Of a stretch of 64,000 nucleotides of DNA, positions 1-13,812 are shown one piece after another. The position numbers were made by a program, and so were the translations under genes. Numbering within the stretch: position 1 is the first letter of the stretch; every line of letters starts with the position of its first letter. The notes under the pieces are model-generated. The model worked only from the letters and a program-made list of their open reading frames with translations. It was not told where the DNA came from and did not search any database. The stretch is from Vespa crabro (taxonomy: Eukaryota; Arthropoda; Insecta; Hymenoptera; Vespidae): NCBI RefSeq assembly GCF_910589235.1, contig NC_060958.1, positions 4,005,242-4,069,241 on the forward strand, read 5' to 3'.

Positions 1-225
1 GTTTAAATGATACTATGGTGATAGAGCGAATTTTCGTTGAATTAATAAAGATAATGAATGATCGGAAAGTCACTTTAAGGAAATAGTAACGTTCTTGGCA
101 CGACCCTAAGACTTTTTTATCTGGTTAATACGAAGAAAATATATATTAATTAAAGTGATAGATAAATTACATTGTTAGATTAAAGAAAACAAAAAAGAGA
201 AAAAAAAGAAAAGAGAAAAAATAAG
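1..225 (+). promoter_or_regulatory. Upstream region and 5' leader of the GPCR gene
   Basis: AT-rich sequence ends in a purine-rich leader (about 181-225) directly before the ATG. No clear TATA box or transcription start could be fixed, and a further upstream exon outside the window is possible. Confidence 0.4.
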
Positions 226-3200
226 ATGAAGGTGATCGAGGAAATAACATCGAGTTTCCATACGGAAGCTTGGCAAAATGATAGCTTGTCTATCGTTGAT
301 CTAGCAAACACAATGATGACCATGAACGTTACCGTTCCGAATATACCTAAAAGACACGTGACTATTATTTCTCAAGCAGTTCTCACATTGGTGTATATAA
401 CCGGTGTTATCGGCAATGTGTCCGCTCTGGTCATTCTTTTCCATCGCGATAAGGTAAAGAAAGAGAAGAGACAATTTTTTTAAATCGTTCTTCTCACTTC
501 TTATCAAATATTTATTTTTATTTTCTTTTTTTATCTCTTTCTTTCTTTCTCTTTTTAGAGGAGAAATCGCAAACACCTGCTGATGCTACGTTGCTTGGCA
601 AGCAACGATCTCGTCGCATTATTGGGTATGTTGGTCCAGATGTATATCAGTATCTACGTAGCTGGTGTTACATCCAGCCGAGCATTTTGCTCTCTGCGAG
701 TCGTATGGAGACTGTTTGGATTATTTAGTGGCTGTGTAGCTATCGTAATGGCTGCTGAAAGATGGCTAGCTTTGACCAGGCCTTTCGTTTATCAAAAGGT
801 AAGTAGACAAAAGATTCCCAATTAAAAACATCATCACAATATTACATTATGAATTTTCAATAACTTCGTTTGATAACTCAATCTTCGTCCGTTTATAATA
901 TTCAAGAGAACAATATAAGTACTTACAATGATCATAAAACGCATTTAATTAGCTAGTTATTCGTTTAACGAGACGTTTTTCTCATTTAAAGAAGACCATA
1001 AACTTCTTAATGTGCGAAAGAGGAAAGCAATAACAGATATCTACTCTTCTTTTTCTCTCCTTATCTCTCTTCGAGAGTCGAAGTTTAGTGACTCGTACAG
1101 ACATCCCAAACTTGTTTTCTTTTGAAATAAATCGATGAGTAAGATAAGTAATACGTTTCTATTCTTATATATACACACATACACACATATATATCTATAA
1201 GTAAGCTCGGTATATGTTATATCGAGTTGTCCCATTTTATGATATTCTTTACCGATCTAATTACTAGTCTGAAAGAGACGTAAATAAGTACTTACTTTCT
1301 TACATATCACACGATAATCTTACAGAGAAACGAATTAACTCTATGAAAATAATTCTCACAAATCGTAATCGCTGTAAAATTTGTGTTAAAACGTCGTGTC
1401 TCACGATTAACATCATTCGTCATTAAAATTCATAATTTGTTCATTAACTCGATAGATACATACGGGAAACGAGAAGTGAGTACCAATTTTTGCTACTTAT
1501 TTGCGTGTTCTTGCGTTGATGTTAAGATTGGGATATACGATTGAAAAGTTTCTTACGTCTTCATTTTTAACGCCTTACGATGATACAAATCTATATATCT
1601 TCCTTGTTACGTTAGAATCTTTTCTTTGAATCCTTTTGTTTTATTTTTTATTTATTTCCTTACTCGAGAGGAATGATCTGAACTACAGCTTGATAAATGT
1701 GGCGTTAAAAAAGTCTTTGATTTTAACATTCGAAACTACTTTCTGTTACCTAGTTCTCAGAATATCGAAAGGTAAAAGATTCTCTTTAGGATGATCATCG
1801 TTCTTTCTAGTTGGACCAACAAAATTGTATTAGAGTGGTTACACCTACACAGATTTTGAAATGATTTTGTTATAAGAATAATGTTTACGTTCTTTATCAG
1901 ACACCTATTATATCTCGATTAATATTTATCTTGAAATAACGTGTTTACATTGAAAAGTGTGTCGCATGTACAAGTTTCTTATTAGAATTTTCATAGGTAT
2001 CTATGAAACATAGAAAAAAAGACACGTTTTATCGTCTGCATGAAGTTCAAAGTTCATCGATGATAAAGATATACAAACATTCCTAGTAATGATAAACAAA
2101 GTACGCATAGTTTTCTTAAAACAGAGAGTAACATAGCCTCTCTTATTTTATTTATTTTGCATCGTGAAATTTGATAATCAGACAACACGAAAGACTATCG
2201 ATCAGTCCTCATTGACTTAATTGCCATGAACACGCTATTTCTTTATTTGTTGAATATTCAAGGCCTAGAAAGTATTAATGAAGTTCACAAGTTTGATTAT
2301 TAAAGTTCCAATCTTATCGAAATATAGTTCATCAAGAAATGAACTGAGAAATATTTATTACGTTCATTTAGACACATTCTTATTTCTATGAATTTATCAT
2401 TTATATCATTAATGAGAATGTATTTAAAAAATTATTCTTCTAGTTTGTCAAAGAAAGTGAAATTTCCTATTGTCGAAATTTCATCTAGGTACATATCTCT
2501 AGAAGAATTAAAAAATAAGACTAAAAGTGAAAAGTAAAATTTAGGCAAAATTTACACGAAAAAAGTAGTCATTAGCTTCACGTTTTGATAAGATATCAAC
2601 GAGTGATCATGTAATAGAATTTATTTACATTATTCTTTGATCTAAATCCTTTAATAAGAAAGGTTCATTCGTTCGTCGAATAAACGTGTATGAATCGGTG
2701 GGAAGATGAAAGAGATCTGTTGGGATTGCAAGGATGGATTATGTTTATGCTACCACAGAATTGGCGTATTCAGTAGACAACTTCGGATCATAAATCTTAA
2801 TGCATTTTTTTTTTCGTTAATGCTACTACATATGTTATGTCGTATATATAAAGTGTTACTATTTTTAGAATATAAAAAAGTCTTACAAGTGCATTAAAAA
2901 GATTAAAAATGTATAATATATATATATATATATATTCATATATATATGAGTATATATGTTCTTAAAGACCAATCGGCAATGTTTACAGGTTAGCAATTCA
3001 GTTTACGAGCACGATCTTAAAAGTACGTAATGTCAGAGTAAGTGATCTGGTAGGTGAGAAACCATTTTGGTGAACGATCGACTAGAAACTATCTTTTTTC
3101 TCTTTCTTCATCGTCATCATTATCTTCTTTTTCTCAACAAAAAAAAAACAAATCGAGAAGAAAAAGAAGAAAAAAATTGATGAAAATGAATTTTTTATCT

Positions 3201-3288
3201 TTTATTGTCGTGCTCGAATAAAACATTTCATCGAATTCGAAGGATTATCTAATAGTAAAAATTTAAATCGACCACCCTTGACCTCAAG

Positions 3289-3320
<32 letters not shown>

Positions 3321-6300
3321 ATGTATGTATGTATATATGTATGTATATATAGTATACGAGTGTTAATTTAGATCAATTAATATCATTGAGGAAGATTTGA
3401 CCCACGCAAAGTCCATACTGTAATTTATAGGAAAGCCTACCCTCCGATATAATGGCAATGAGCATGCGTCTTACCAAGGGATTATTGAGGGTTGATGGGC
3501 AATCACGAGTCGATTCGGTTCTCTCCTCGAATGAAATTTTTTTCTCGTGCTACGAAGATTCGAACATTGACGTCTTTTATTTATATCGATTCTCTTCACG
3601 TTCCGTTCTTTAAAACGCTGTAGTAGTAGGATAGCAGTAACCGTAGTAACAATATCTTACGTTCACGATCTAAGCTCTATTTTGACGAACATATGTATTT
3701 TTGCCAGACGCGGATGTTTACAAGGTCCTCAAGAATAGTAAGATTTTTGAGACGACGTTAAATCAACAAAATTCTAAGAGAGATTCTTGGACTCTTTTTA
3801 TATATATATAATATTTTGATCTAAAATAACAATCTTATTTTCGAGGATCGATTGTAATTAAAAGGAAAAAGAATCAACGCAAAATAAAGAGAACGAACTG
3901 TACAAATAACACGAAAAATTTGATTTAATGATAGAACGTCTTCTGTAGCAATGCTCTCGAAACGTCAAAGGAAATTTAAAGTTATGTTTGAGATGTTCCA
4001 AGTGTCAAAGATGCTCTATTTAAATTAAAAAGAACTCTTGCAGCTTCTTCTCTTTCTTTTTTCTTCCTATTTCTTATTCAACACTTTGTATTAGTCTCTT
4101 TCACTCTCTCTCTTTCTCTTTCTCTCTCTCTCTCTCGCTTCAAATTTTTAAGCGTTTTGGTAATACCATTATATTAAAAAAATACCCATATGCTTATTTA
4201 CATACAATACGTTTTTAATTTGATATTAATCAATAGAAAATAATGTTAATAATCTTTTGATTGAAATCTTCGAATTTATCGTCTTATTTCTCTAATAATA
4301 TAGCGAATGTTGCAACGAAATATGATCATCGAAATAATATATTTTTATAAATCCAACGAAATGTTTAATATATATAACATATAAATATTTATATATATTT
4401 ATTTATTTATCTGTTTATTATATATTTATTTCATATCTTGTAATACATCGATATCGTTCGATACTGCTTCGTCAATTTTCGCTTTTTATAACTCTTCGAG
4501 CTTATTTATTCAAAAAATGAGAGCTAATATTGTTGTTGACAATATCTTATAAGTTACGATACATTTTTGGTATTTTGCGACGTTGTGCCTTTGAGGATCG
4601 TGAACATATGAAAGTCGCTTCTCATTCCGAGAAAAAGCTTTTCATTTCAATTAATTAGAAACCATTCTGTGACCACATTCACTCGTCCCTAAGGATCGTC
4701 TGAAGATCATTTTCAATAACATGTGTAATTCCATGGTCTATAAATACATTGGATTTTATTTTAATCTATGAATGAAAGTAATGACAAGTAAATTATAAAT
4801 AAATTCGCGATACATTCTAACTAATAATAATATATTTATTTTCTTTCTCTTGTTATCAATCATACATTTGACGATTGGTAAGATAAAGCTTATAACAATG
4901 GCGAATCCTCGCTCAAAGGAACTATTATTTTATGCATACATATTTACATAAAATATGCTATTCTCGTAGAGACTCGATGTCATTGTTCGACGTGAATATC
5001 ATAAAGAATATCATAAAATAGATGAATATACTTGAAGATCCGTACAGTTGCTTTCGCATTCCTTCAAAGAATTTTTATGCTTCAGCAAACTTTTCTTTGG
5101 TTTTAAAGATTAGCAATAAATAGCAGTAAATTAAATGAGATAAATTTTTCGTGATAATCTTTGACAAATAAAGAATAAGAAAGAAATACGTCATCGATCA
5201 CTGTCTAGACTTTTATCGAAATCATGAAGGATGGTAAATTAAAATAAAGAATGAATAATATTTTGTTGTCCAGTTTGACTTATCAAATCCTTTGCTTTTC
5301 TAAAGTGTATGTTTGTATAGACAGTCGCCAGGTTCCGATTCTCATATTATCTAAGTATCGTTTAACGTATAAAATTTCCCTACTTAATTGATCGTTCTTT
5401 CATTATAATCCTGTAGTATTTTTGTTAAAAAGGTCAATGAACTTTTTGGCTCAATCGGTGACACACATGTATCTTTCAGCAGGTGACGTATCCGGTAATT
5501 GTCCGTTGTATGCTGACACTTTGGCTGGCTGCTCTGTCATTGACCAGCCTGCCGGTATTAGGCTTCGGTCTTTATTACAAAGATGATCACTGTGTTCGAT
5601 ATAGAGAGGCTACTGAACCTACTGACATAGCTTATGCATACGTGTGGTTCGTTTTCGGTGAGTGCCAATAATCTTTTGCAACGAGAATGTACGTGCGTGT
5701 ATATGTGTCTAGATACATAGAATATCTATATATGTATATAACTACTTCAAACTATTCGATAATCATTAATTGCTTGCTTTTAGGTACTCTTCTCTGTCTA
5801 TCCATTGTGTGGTGTAATTTAGCAGTGTCCAGAGCGTTAGGTAGATTAGGTCGTCGAGCTGGAGCACTGAGACGTATCTCGAGGGCTTCTTCAAGAGCAA
5901 AACCATTGTTAACTGTAACTGGACCCACGCCAGAAGTCGTCGCAACTGCTGAGGAAAGAGCTTTTGCCCGACTTATGGCAGTGCTTTCGATATCTTTCGT
6001 TGTATGCTGGATGCCACAAATGGTAAGAAAATTCATCAGTTCGTTTTATTATTTAAAAAAAACACATATTCTGTTCTCTCTCTCTCTCTCTCTTTCTTTC
6101 TACCTCTTTCTTTCTTCTTTTCTAAGATCTGTACTGTTATAAAGGCCTTTCTCTTTGTAGAAACGGAAAAAGCTCAGATTTTTCCTTTTTCTGGGATAGA
6201 TTTTTCTTTTTTCTGATCTCCCTTCCCCGATTACTCTCATTAGGTCAAGGTCAAGTATCCGCTACTCGATGCAATTCAGCTGCGAACGATGCCGTAGATT

Positions 6301-8068
6301 GTCACGTAGAATTACGAAGAAAAGCCGTGAAAAGAGCCCTTTGATTTATACCACGGAGGGTGAAATCTAAGTTTCTTCTTTCTCTTAAATATCCTTCTAA
6401 GCTTATGTTTATGTCGCTTTTTTCCTTCTTACGAAAACAATGACCGTTCCTATGAATTCTTAAATCATAAAAAAAAAAGTTATAGATAACAAAGATTTTG
6501 CATTCTCTTTTATTTTATTAAACAATTAGAAATAAAAAAGAATAGTTCGAAGATTGTTTGAAAAATTTTTTATTAATTCGTTTATCAATAAAAACTCTTT
6601 TATGATGATAAGTTATCAAGAACTTCTACGAGTACTCATAAATAGTTTTGTTCGAGTGTCCTTCGAGTACGATGTTTTATCTGAAGAAAATGATTGGACT
6701 GTTTTTAGCAAGGCAACCCTGAGATAAAATAACGTCGTGGAAAAGAATTTAGCTTCCGGCTAGTAGCTTTTATGGGAAGCGATCGTTTTTACGTGACGTG
6801 CTTGCAAGGGATATCGACGTTGACATTTTACTCCTACGCAGTCGAAACGTCAATGATATTTGTGACCAACTCGTTTCTGGTAGAATTCTAAAAGTCTTAG
6901 AGTTGTTTTTCGTTTCGTTGTATTACAAAGTATCAACAATAATTTTTCTGTAAGTTTCTAATGAAATCGTTGATCGAACTGAAAAGAAATCGAAGATTTT
7001 TTTTATTTAACAATATTTTCAAATTAATCATGATTTATTGATTTGTCTATTTTTATTATATCATGTTATATAAATTTTCCGATAAAACTGATAGAAAATG
7101 AAAAGTCGATAAATTCATCAAAAAAAGATTCAGCTCTTCTACCAACTCATACTTTAATATTTAATAGCTACGTATCATTGTTTTCAAATGTTCTCACGTA
7201 CAATCCATCGAGACCGACGAAAACGTCGCGACATAGATTGGTTCGATTAAACCGGATATCACCGATAATAACGTTAGGTGTTTGTCGACATATGTTTTAT
7301 ACAGCTCGGACATCAATCCTTTATGTTCGTTTAATGAAAATCTACCTACGGTGAAGTTTCTCAATCTATGAATTTACAAATAAGAAGAAATTGTCAGTCA
7401 ATAATTTTTGTCAAATCACACTCGACATGATTTTTGATTTGGATCACGCTCGATAAAAATTTCGTAAAATTATTAAAAACGGTAATATCAAAATATGCGA
7501 CATTCACCTATTGTCCTTAATTCAATTAAATCTCGGATGTCCATAAGTAACTTTTAATATACAGCGAACATTTAACATTGGACGACTATAGTAACCTTTG
7601 TCAAGTCAAAGATCGAACGCACAATTAATTTGTCGTCAATTTATTCAATTGTTTTTAGATTTCGATTCCGCTCGCACAATTCTCTATGACTTTAACGACG
7701 AAGATGGTGACTTTGAAAAGGTGTATCCGTGCTTTTCACATTGTCGCTGACATTCTTTTGTGCATACACTTCACTTTAGATCCATATATTTACGTTCTCC
7801 TTCGAATACCTCGACCAAGATTCCGTTTGTTGAAACCACTTTGCAAGATCTGCTGGCCAGCCAGAAGTCGATCAAATTCGTTCACAGGTGAGATTCTATT
7901 TTTTTTCTTCATATTTGCAATCGATAACACAAATTGATTATAATCTTAATTTTAGGAACAGGAGATAATCATTGCAGCAGTGGTGATCCACCAACCCCTA
8001 TAACCGAAGCACCCTCGACACCCGTTAGCGAGGAACACGAATCCGAATTAGCAACCGTTAATATTTGA
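226..8068 (+). CDS. Class A GPCR, prostaglandin E2 (EP4-like) receptor-like, 6 exons
   Basis: Coding exons are 226-453, 559-798, 5480-5657, 5784-6022, 7659-7887 and 7956-8068. All junctions are GT-AG and phases agree, giving 409 codons including the stop. The product is a seven-pass receptor. It has two extracellular N-glycosylation sites (N18, N34), TM1 with the GN motif (N64), TM2 with the SNDL aspartate (D93), and the conserved cysteines C120 and C194. An ERW replaces DRY at 143-145 and is followed by ALTRPFVYQ. TM7 has DPYIY at 336-340. ICL3 is basic and Ser/Arg-rich. The ECL2-TM5 region (one Cys, then an AYAY stretch, then a CN pair) and the TRPF motif after TM3 are like prostanoid EP receptors, and the insect orthologue I have in mind is Drosophila CG7497. 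Ligand assignment is inference, because the usual TM7 arginine is absent. The start is the ATG after a purine-rich leader. Confidence 0.9.
799..5479 (+). other. Intron 2 of the GPCR gene (4.7 kb)
   Basis: AT-rich intron without coding signal. It contains two (TA)n tracts near 2911-2945 and 3290-3350. A GC-richer block at about 3390-3540 resembles neither repeat nor exon and may be regulatory. The acceptor is tandem: the sequence ends CAGCAG, so exon 3 can begin at 5480 or 5483, with or without one Gln. Confidence 0.75.
6023..7658 (+). other. Intron 4 of the GPCR gene (1.6 kb)
   Basis: It separates the TM6 exon from the TM7 exon. It starts with a (TC)n run near 6076-6120. A GC-richer block at 6235-6370 carries a direct nuclear-receptor half-site pair. 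The remainder is AT-rich with no credible ORF. Confidence 0.75.
6242..6253 (+). promoter_or_regulatory. Nuclear-receptor DR0-type site (AGGTCAAGGTCA)
   Basis: Two AGGTCA half-sites abut without spacer. The second half gives TCAAGGTCA, which matches the known FTZ-F1/ERR monomer consensus. It lies in a GC-richer block of GPCR intron 4. Function is inferred only from the motif. Confidence 0.4.
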
Positions 8069-8585
8069 GATCAATACGAATTGATCGTATCGACCTCATA
8101 AACGATTTTACGTTTACACAATCGAAAATGTATTCTTCGATGTACCAAAGTTCTATATATGTATTTCTTATTTACTATTTCGTATTAACATTTCTGGATT
8201 AAATTTGGGACAAAATTGAGGCATTCCATGAGACTTAAGATGAAGAAAAAAGGATGACAAGTTTGTGACTGAGAGTATTGCAGTTATAAATATCTATGGG
8301 TTTTTATCTTTCTTTTTTCTTTTATATATACTATATATTGTCGAAAGTTTATGCATGAAACGACTTTTCATCGAGAACTCCAATCATTTGCTTCATGCAA
8401 ATGACAGTGACGTTGACAGATCGGATACAAACCTAATCTTTCGACAATCGAGTTATGATCAAATGTACTACGAAAATAACCGACATTTTTTATATTTTTA
8501 TTTTATGAGAAATTGTTAAAATTGTATAATTTGATTATATGATCGATGAATTTTAAACGTATATTACGTTCGATTAAAAGTGTGA

Positions 8586-8591
8586 AATAAA
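8586..8591 (+). terminator. Candidate polyadenylation signal AATAAA of the GPCR gene
   Basis: It is the first good AATAAA downstream of the GPCR stop, about 520 nt after it. Several later AATAAA hexamers could also be used. Confidence 0.35.
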
Positions 8592-10722
8592 AGGAAATAT
8601 TTAAATACATGTTTCCAAAGCACAGTTACATGATCCAAATTATTCTACATATATGTGTATATACATTATAAATGTTGACATCTGTGTAGATATATTTCTA
8701 GTCAGAGTCAAGCAATGTAACTGTGAAAAAAACAAAAGAAAATATACAGAAAGACACAAAAAAAAACAAAAAAAAGAGAGATTTCATTCGTTCTAGTGCA
8801 AGAATACCAAAATAAGGAGATCGATTATTCTCCGTACGATGTTAATCATTACACGCGTGCATTTTTTGTTTTTCTTTTCTATATTTTATAACGTTATTAT
8901 CAAAAAGAAATATTACTCGTGCCATTTAATGATACTGTTTTTCTAAGTGTATAATGTGTACATGAATACATATTTACATGTAAAATAAGAGTACACGTTA
9001 AGAGGAACGAATATATTATTATCATTACTAATAATAGATTCATCAATCATTTTGCATATCATGATCGCATATCGTTCGATGCGTTCGTTATAATTTCATT
9101 TTATATGATTTTTTTATATGTTTTCCTCAACGAATGATATTTATGATGTAATAAAAGTATTCACGAATATAGGATATTCTGATTAACCGTTTACAAGTTT
9201 TAAATCGTCTTTAATACAATTATATCAACGAGCATTTATAATTGTACATAAGAATATTACATATAGATAATTATAATCAAATATACTGTCTACGGATTGT
9301 GACGTACAATCGCAGGCGATGTAAAGCACGGAGATGATATCTATTAAAAGAGAAAAAGAAAATTACATAATTATCAAATAAATATGTACATTCATAATAA
9401 ATGATGATACAAATTCCGAGAACATTATTTTTCATAGTTCTTGCGTAACTTGGAATTATGTTTTCAATAATAACGCGAGAAAAGGAAAATACATATAATA
9501 CAAATATATTTACGATATATTACATTTCCCTTTAGCCGTTCATAACACGAATCTTATAGTCTCGTATCTATACAATTCTAATACGAGACTGTTCTCTATT
9601 ACACACCAAAGGTGCATCCAAGTACTTCATTCGTACGATTATTGACCGAAAATATAAATAAATAATGCATTTTTTCTTCTCATAAAAAGGAGAAGGAGAA
9701 AAAGATAGAGGGGGAGGGGAGAGAGAGAGAGAAAAAGAGAAAGAATATGAGATATTCTTCACAAAAAGACGTAGTAGAACAGTTTTCTATACGGCAAACA
9801 AACAATTCTTTTTCTTCTATGAAAGACCAATGTCAAAGGCAAAACATTTATCAATATATTTTGTTGTTTTTTATCTTTTTTTTTATCTTTTATCTTTTTT
9901 TTTTTACTTTTGTTCAATTTTCTCTTTCAAAAAATAGATTATTTCCACGAAAAGCTTAAGCTCTTATCCTTCATCTATGTATAATACTTGAAGTCCAATT
10001 TTGATGTAGGTTCTTTTATGTTACTTGTAAAAATGTATAACTTATAATCGTTTTTTTCTTTTCTTGTTTCTTTTCTTTTTTCTTTTCTATTTTCTTTTTA
10101 ATTACACCAGGTATTATATAAGTAAATTTGAAATTAGAGTGCATATGTATTTCCTCATGTTTCCTATAAATATTTTTCGTATCATTCAATCTAAGAGAAA
10201 ATATTGTTCGAAAACGTGTACATACAGTAAATTTGATTAAAAGTATTCGATTAATGTTTTATTCGTTCACACAATAAAGTGGCACAAATATACGATCGAA
10301 GAATAATAGATATAACTTTGTATATATCGTTATATGTAGCTTTCATTCAGTCTTAAATTAGCAAAATTACAATTACCTGGTTTTTTTGCTTTCCTTCACA
10401 CTTGAACATATACTTATTTATATTTAAGCATCGATATCATGTCGAGCATCTATTTCATAATAAAAAGAATAATTTTTTACAGGCTTCCCTCCCCTTATAT
10501 TCATACCAGCATTTCGATGTTACAAACCATTTTTATTGGTCAAGTGTGAAGTAATTTTTTAAAAGTTGTTCATAATAAATTATTGTCAAACATACTTCGC
10601 GTTAACTGATAATGCGCACGTAAGCATAGGAACCACAAGAGAGTCAATCATAACATAGGGACGACTTCGTTTCAATAATTTGCACTCTTTTTTTGATATG
10701 GATAATATTCAATGTCTACATT

Positions 10723-10755
10723 CACGCACGCACACACACACACACACACACACAC
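10723..10755. repeat. (CA)n microsatellite
   Basis: About 33 bp of CA dinucleotides with one early CG interruption, in the convergent 3' region. Confidence 0.9.
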
Positions 10756-11218
10756 GACGTGATACATCTTCAATTGAAAATTATTATTACATAGGTTCCT
10801 TTCACGGGATAGACGGACACATTAATTTACATCATTTAAACATTCAAAATGAATAATGAGGTACATTTGGATTTTGTTGTGTCATCAAAGGACAACGATA
10901 AAATTTTGTCAATATTTTAACATTTGTAAGAAATGATGAACCTTTGAACCTCATCGTTTAATTTAGGCCATTTAAAACGTTATAAGCTCGTTTTCGAAGC
11001 CTTTTCAGGTACCGCACATTAATTGTCATCGTTTCTATTGCAACAAGATATTGACACGTTATGAAATTTGTATTATCCTCCTTCCTATTAATTCCAGCAC
11101 CGACGATATTAGAAGATTGATACTCGAATAATGAATTAGAATAGCCCGTAGAGCTTTAATAATTTTTTAGACAAAGTGCTATCAACACCAACGACGATGA
11201 CTGATCGTTTTTCATCGT

Positions 11219-11224
11219 TTTATT
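11219..11224 (-). terminator. Candidate polyadenylation signal of the RhoGEF gene
   Basis: TTTATT on the plus strand reads AATAAA on the minus strand, about 650 nt past the RhoGEF stop codon. The stretch 11225-11870 would then be 3' UTR. It carries overlapping chance ORFs but no recognisable protein. Confidence 0.3.
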
Positions 11225-11870
11225 TTGCAAAATGTGGGCTAAACTTCATCGTAAAAATTCGAACGAGTAAGAAACGACTCTGCAATAAAAGAAATCTCAA
11301 GCGTCTCCAGACTTATAAACGTCTTAAAAATCGCAGATCATTCTCACTAAATCCCTCCAACCTAATTTACTGCGCAAATTCAACGGCGAGTGATCTTCCC
11401 TCGAAAGAAAAAAAAAAACAAAAAACAAAAAGAAGAAAATCTCGTTTCGATCGAGGACGAAACTCAAGAAAACTATTATTCTCTCGACCAAAAATCCTTA
11501 AGCAAAATTTTTACCATCCTGTAATACGAATTTTACTTCGTTCTGTAGATAACGGAACTTATTTATCCTGGTTCTGATCCACTCCGCCAGGAGTAACCAG
11601 AGAACCTTTCCTCGTTCCCTGAAAAATCGTCGTGCCGATCCGTCCGTGTTAACCAAGATCGATACAGCGTGACGGTGTTCGCATATTGGCTGCACGCTCG
11701 ACAACAACGATTCCCACGGCGTGTCGTGCCGGCTATCGTGAACCGCGACCCTCTGCTAAAAATTTTTTTTACCAAGACACATTTTATCGGACGAACTAAT
11801 ACGATCTTTGATATCTTTTCTTTGTAATTTAAGAAAAGAAGATCGATACCTTGGGCCATGCAGAAATGCA

Positions 11871-13812
11871 TCACACCTTCCACAAAAGAAGATGATTCGT
11901 CGAATCCTCGCGACCTGCCTGTAATTCTGCGGACGCTTGGGGCCCTCTGAAATCCTCGTAACCATCGCCACCGGATATCACCAAGAGCTTACCGCGATTG
12001 ATATTATTCTGATGCACTTTCTTCGATTTCAAAGAGTATCGATTCACCTTTGGTCGTGGTTCTGGTTTCGATGATGTACTGGTTTCCACGCATGTTAGAA
12101 ACCGCACGTGTCCCGTATGTCCGTGAGGTATTCCTTTGAGAAGAGAAAAAAACTTTCGTTAAAATCTCAATTACCAAAAAAGAGAGAGAGAAAGATCCGT
12201 TAGCTCGATACCAACCAGTTACGATGGGAGGTTGAGATATTCTTTGCGTGGATGGCTTGATGTGAGGTATTGGTACGGTTAAAAGTACACCAGCACTTGT
12301 ACCGATCCATAATAACTCATTGCAAGCCAATAAAGCGGTTACTCTGAGACAGGCTGCTTTATGTTGTCTTATTATGTCATCGCAACCTGCAGCAAGTTTA
12401 ATGTTTTCGTTAAAATAAATATCGTTGGAAGTACAATAAGGTTTCATTAAACGAGAAATTTATATAACGATTTCGTTCAAGATTTAAAACTTACTAGCAA
12501 GCATCTTGGTAACGGCCGGAGCGATATTTATATCTGTCAAGCATTCATAACTACCAGCATGGAAAAGACGAAGTACGGCACTGTTGTGCAAAGAAATCCA
12601 AACACCAAAACCACCAGAGTTTGCCATACAAGTGACCGCTCGACTTGTGTCACTGCTAACCACGAAGCTGTGCTCGATGTCCAAGGTACGCGTGTTGAGA
12701 ACTTTCACGGAGTTATGGCAACCACACCACAGTTTGCCAGATACCGGAAGCATCTTCGTTACTGGAGATGCTGCGGTACCTACGGACACTATCGTTGGAT
12801 CTGGAGTATTCCAACCTCCTACTGAATCCAAAGAAAATAATATTTTTAAATCTTTATATATTCGATCATCGTAATGATAAGACGAACTTACTATGATCTC
12901 GTGTATATACAGCTATATCACCATTGGCAAGTGACACGAATACTTTATTGTCCAAGTATCTATAATCAAGAAGGGTATAGAGTTAATAATAGCACAACAC
13001 GCGTCATTACCAGACACATTTTCCCTTCTTGAAGATCGACTTACATGATACAGTGCACGCTACTACCATGTTGAATCTTCACCTTGTTCTTTTTTATTCT
13101 AATATTGTCGTTACAATTATAAACGTGAATGCAACCATCTTCCGTCCCTAACCACATGGTAGGTTGATTGGCATCCTCTTCAATGGCAATAGCGTTATCG
13201 ATATTAGAGACATCACCGCTCAAGGTCACGCTACAAGTATCCGCATTTGGAATGTCGTCCGAGTCCGACTCGTCGGAGCTCGAGCTGCTACACAAAAATA
13301 GGCGTAGTAACGCGAACCTAATTTAACTCTTATCGTAGAAATATATATTATTACCTGTCTAATTGAATATTACCACTACCGGAGTCGACATCTTGCACGG
13401 AAATACTGATGCCGCTTTTACTGTTCACAAACGTATTACTGTTGGATGCCAAAGAGTTCGAACTAATATAAAAAATAATTGACGAATGAATATTAGAGAT
13501 TTTAACATGCTTAAAAAAAACAAAACAATACATGAGACACGAACCCAGGAGTACAAGCAGGTATCCCAGCAACGCAAAGGATTCTAGCATTGCAAACTCC
13601 ATTACAAGATGTAACTTGAGGTGGTTCTGGGTTCAAACTCAGCACGCAAACCTGACCAACGTATCCGTCGCTGTTGCAAACCCACACATCACGAGATTCT
13701 TGTCCATTTGATAAGGTAGGTGCAGCGCAAGTAAATTGAAGACCAGCTCGTGTCTTTCTAATGGGTAAAGGACCGACGAATTCTGGACAAAGTCTTCGAT
13801 CGGCAGACAATG
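11871..13812 (-). other. ARHGEF17: C-terminal WD40-like propeller exons 17-23
   Basis: Exons: 13812-13545, 13462-13355, 13287-13045, 12959-12892, 12821-12495, 12386-12216 and 12133-11871. They encode about residues 1336-1817, with blades that include LWCGCHNSVKVL, GVWISLHNS, ELLWIGTSAGVLL and, near the end, KLLVISGGDGYEDF and DSTNHLLLWKV. A Ser/Asp acidic linker lies in exon 19. Exon 21 has a tandem CAGTAG acceptor, so a one-residue length difference is possible there (start 12821 or 12818). The stop TGA is at 11871-11873. Confidence 0.93.

Larger units (their letters stand above)
8069..11218. other. Convergent 3' region between the GPCR and RhoGEF genes
   Basis: AT-rich sequence between two convergent genes. 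Plus-strand AATAAA signals occur at 8586-8591 and at several later sites (near 9150, 9376 and 10273). No coding ORF is credible. A (CA)n microsatellite sits at 10723-10755. The 3' UTRs of both genes must end here; their exact ends and any overlap cannot be read from the sequence. Confidence 0.6.

Noticed and set aside
11176..11577. 133-codon plus-strand frame
   Set aside because: Lys/Arg-rich low-complexity frame in the convergent 3' region; no family pattern, no splice sites, and it overlaps the likely 3' UTR of the RhoGEF gene.
12559..12874. Plus-strand frames opposite exon 21
   Set aside because: They lie over a propeller exon with clear family motifs on the minus strand.
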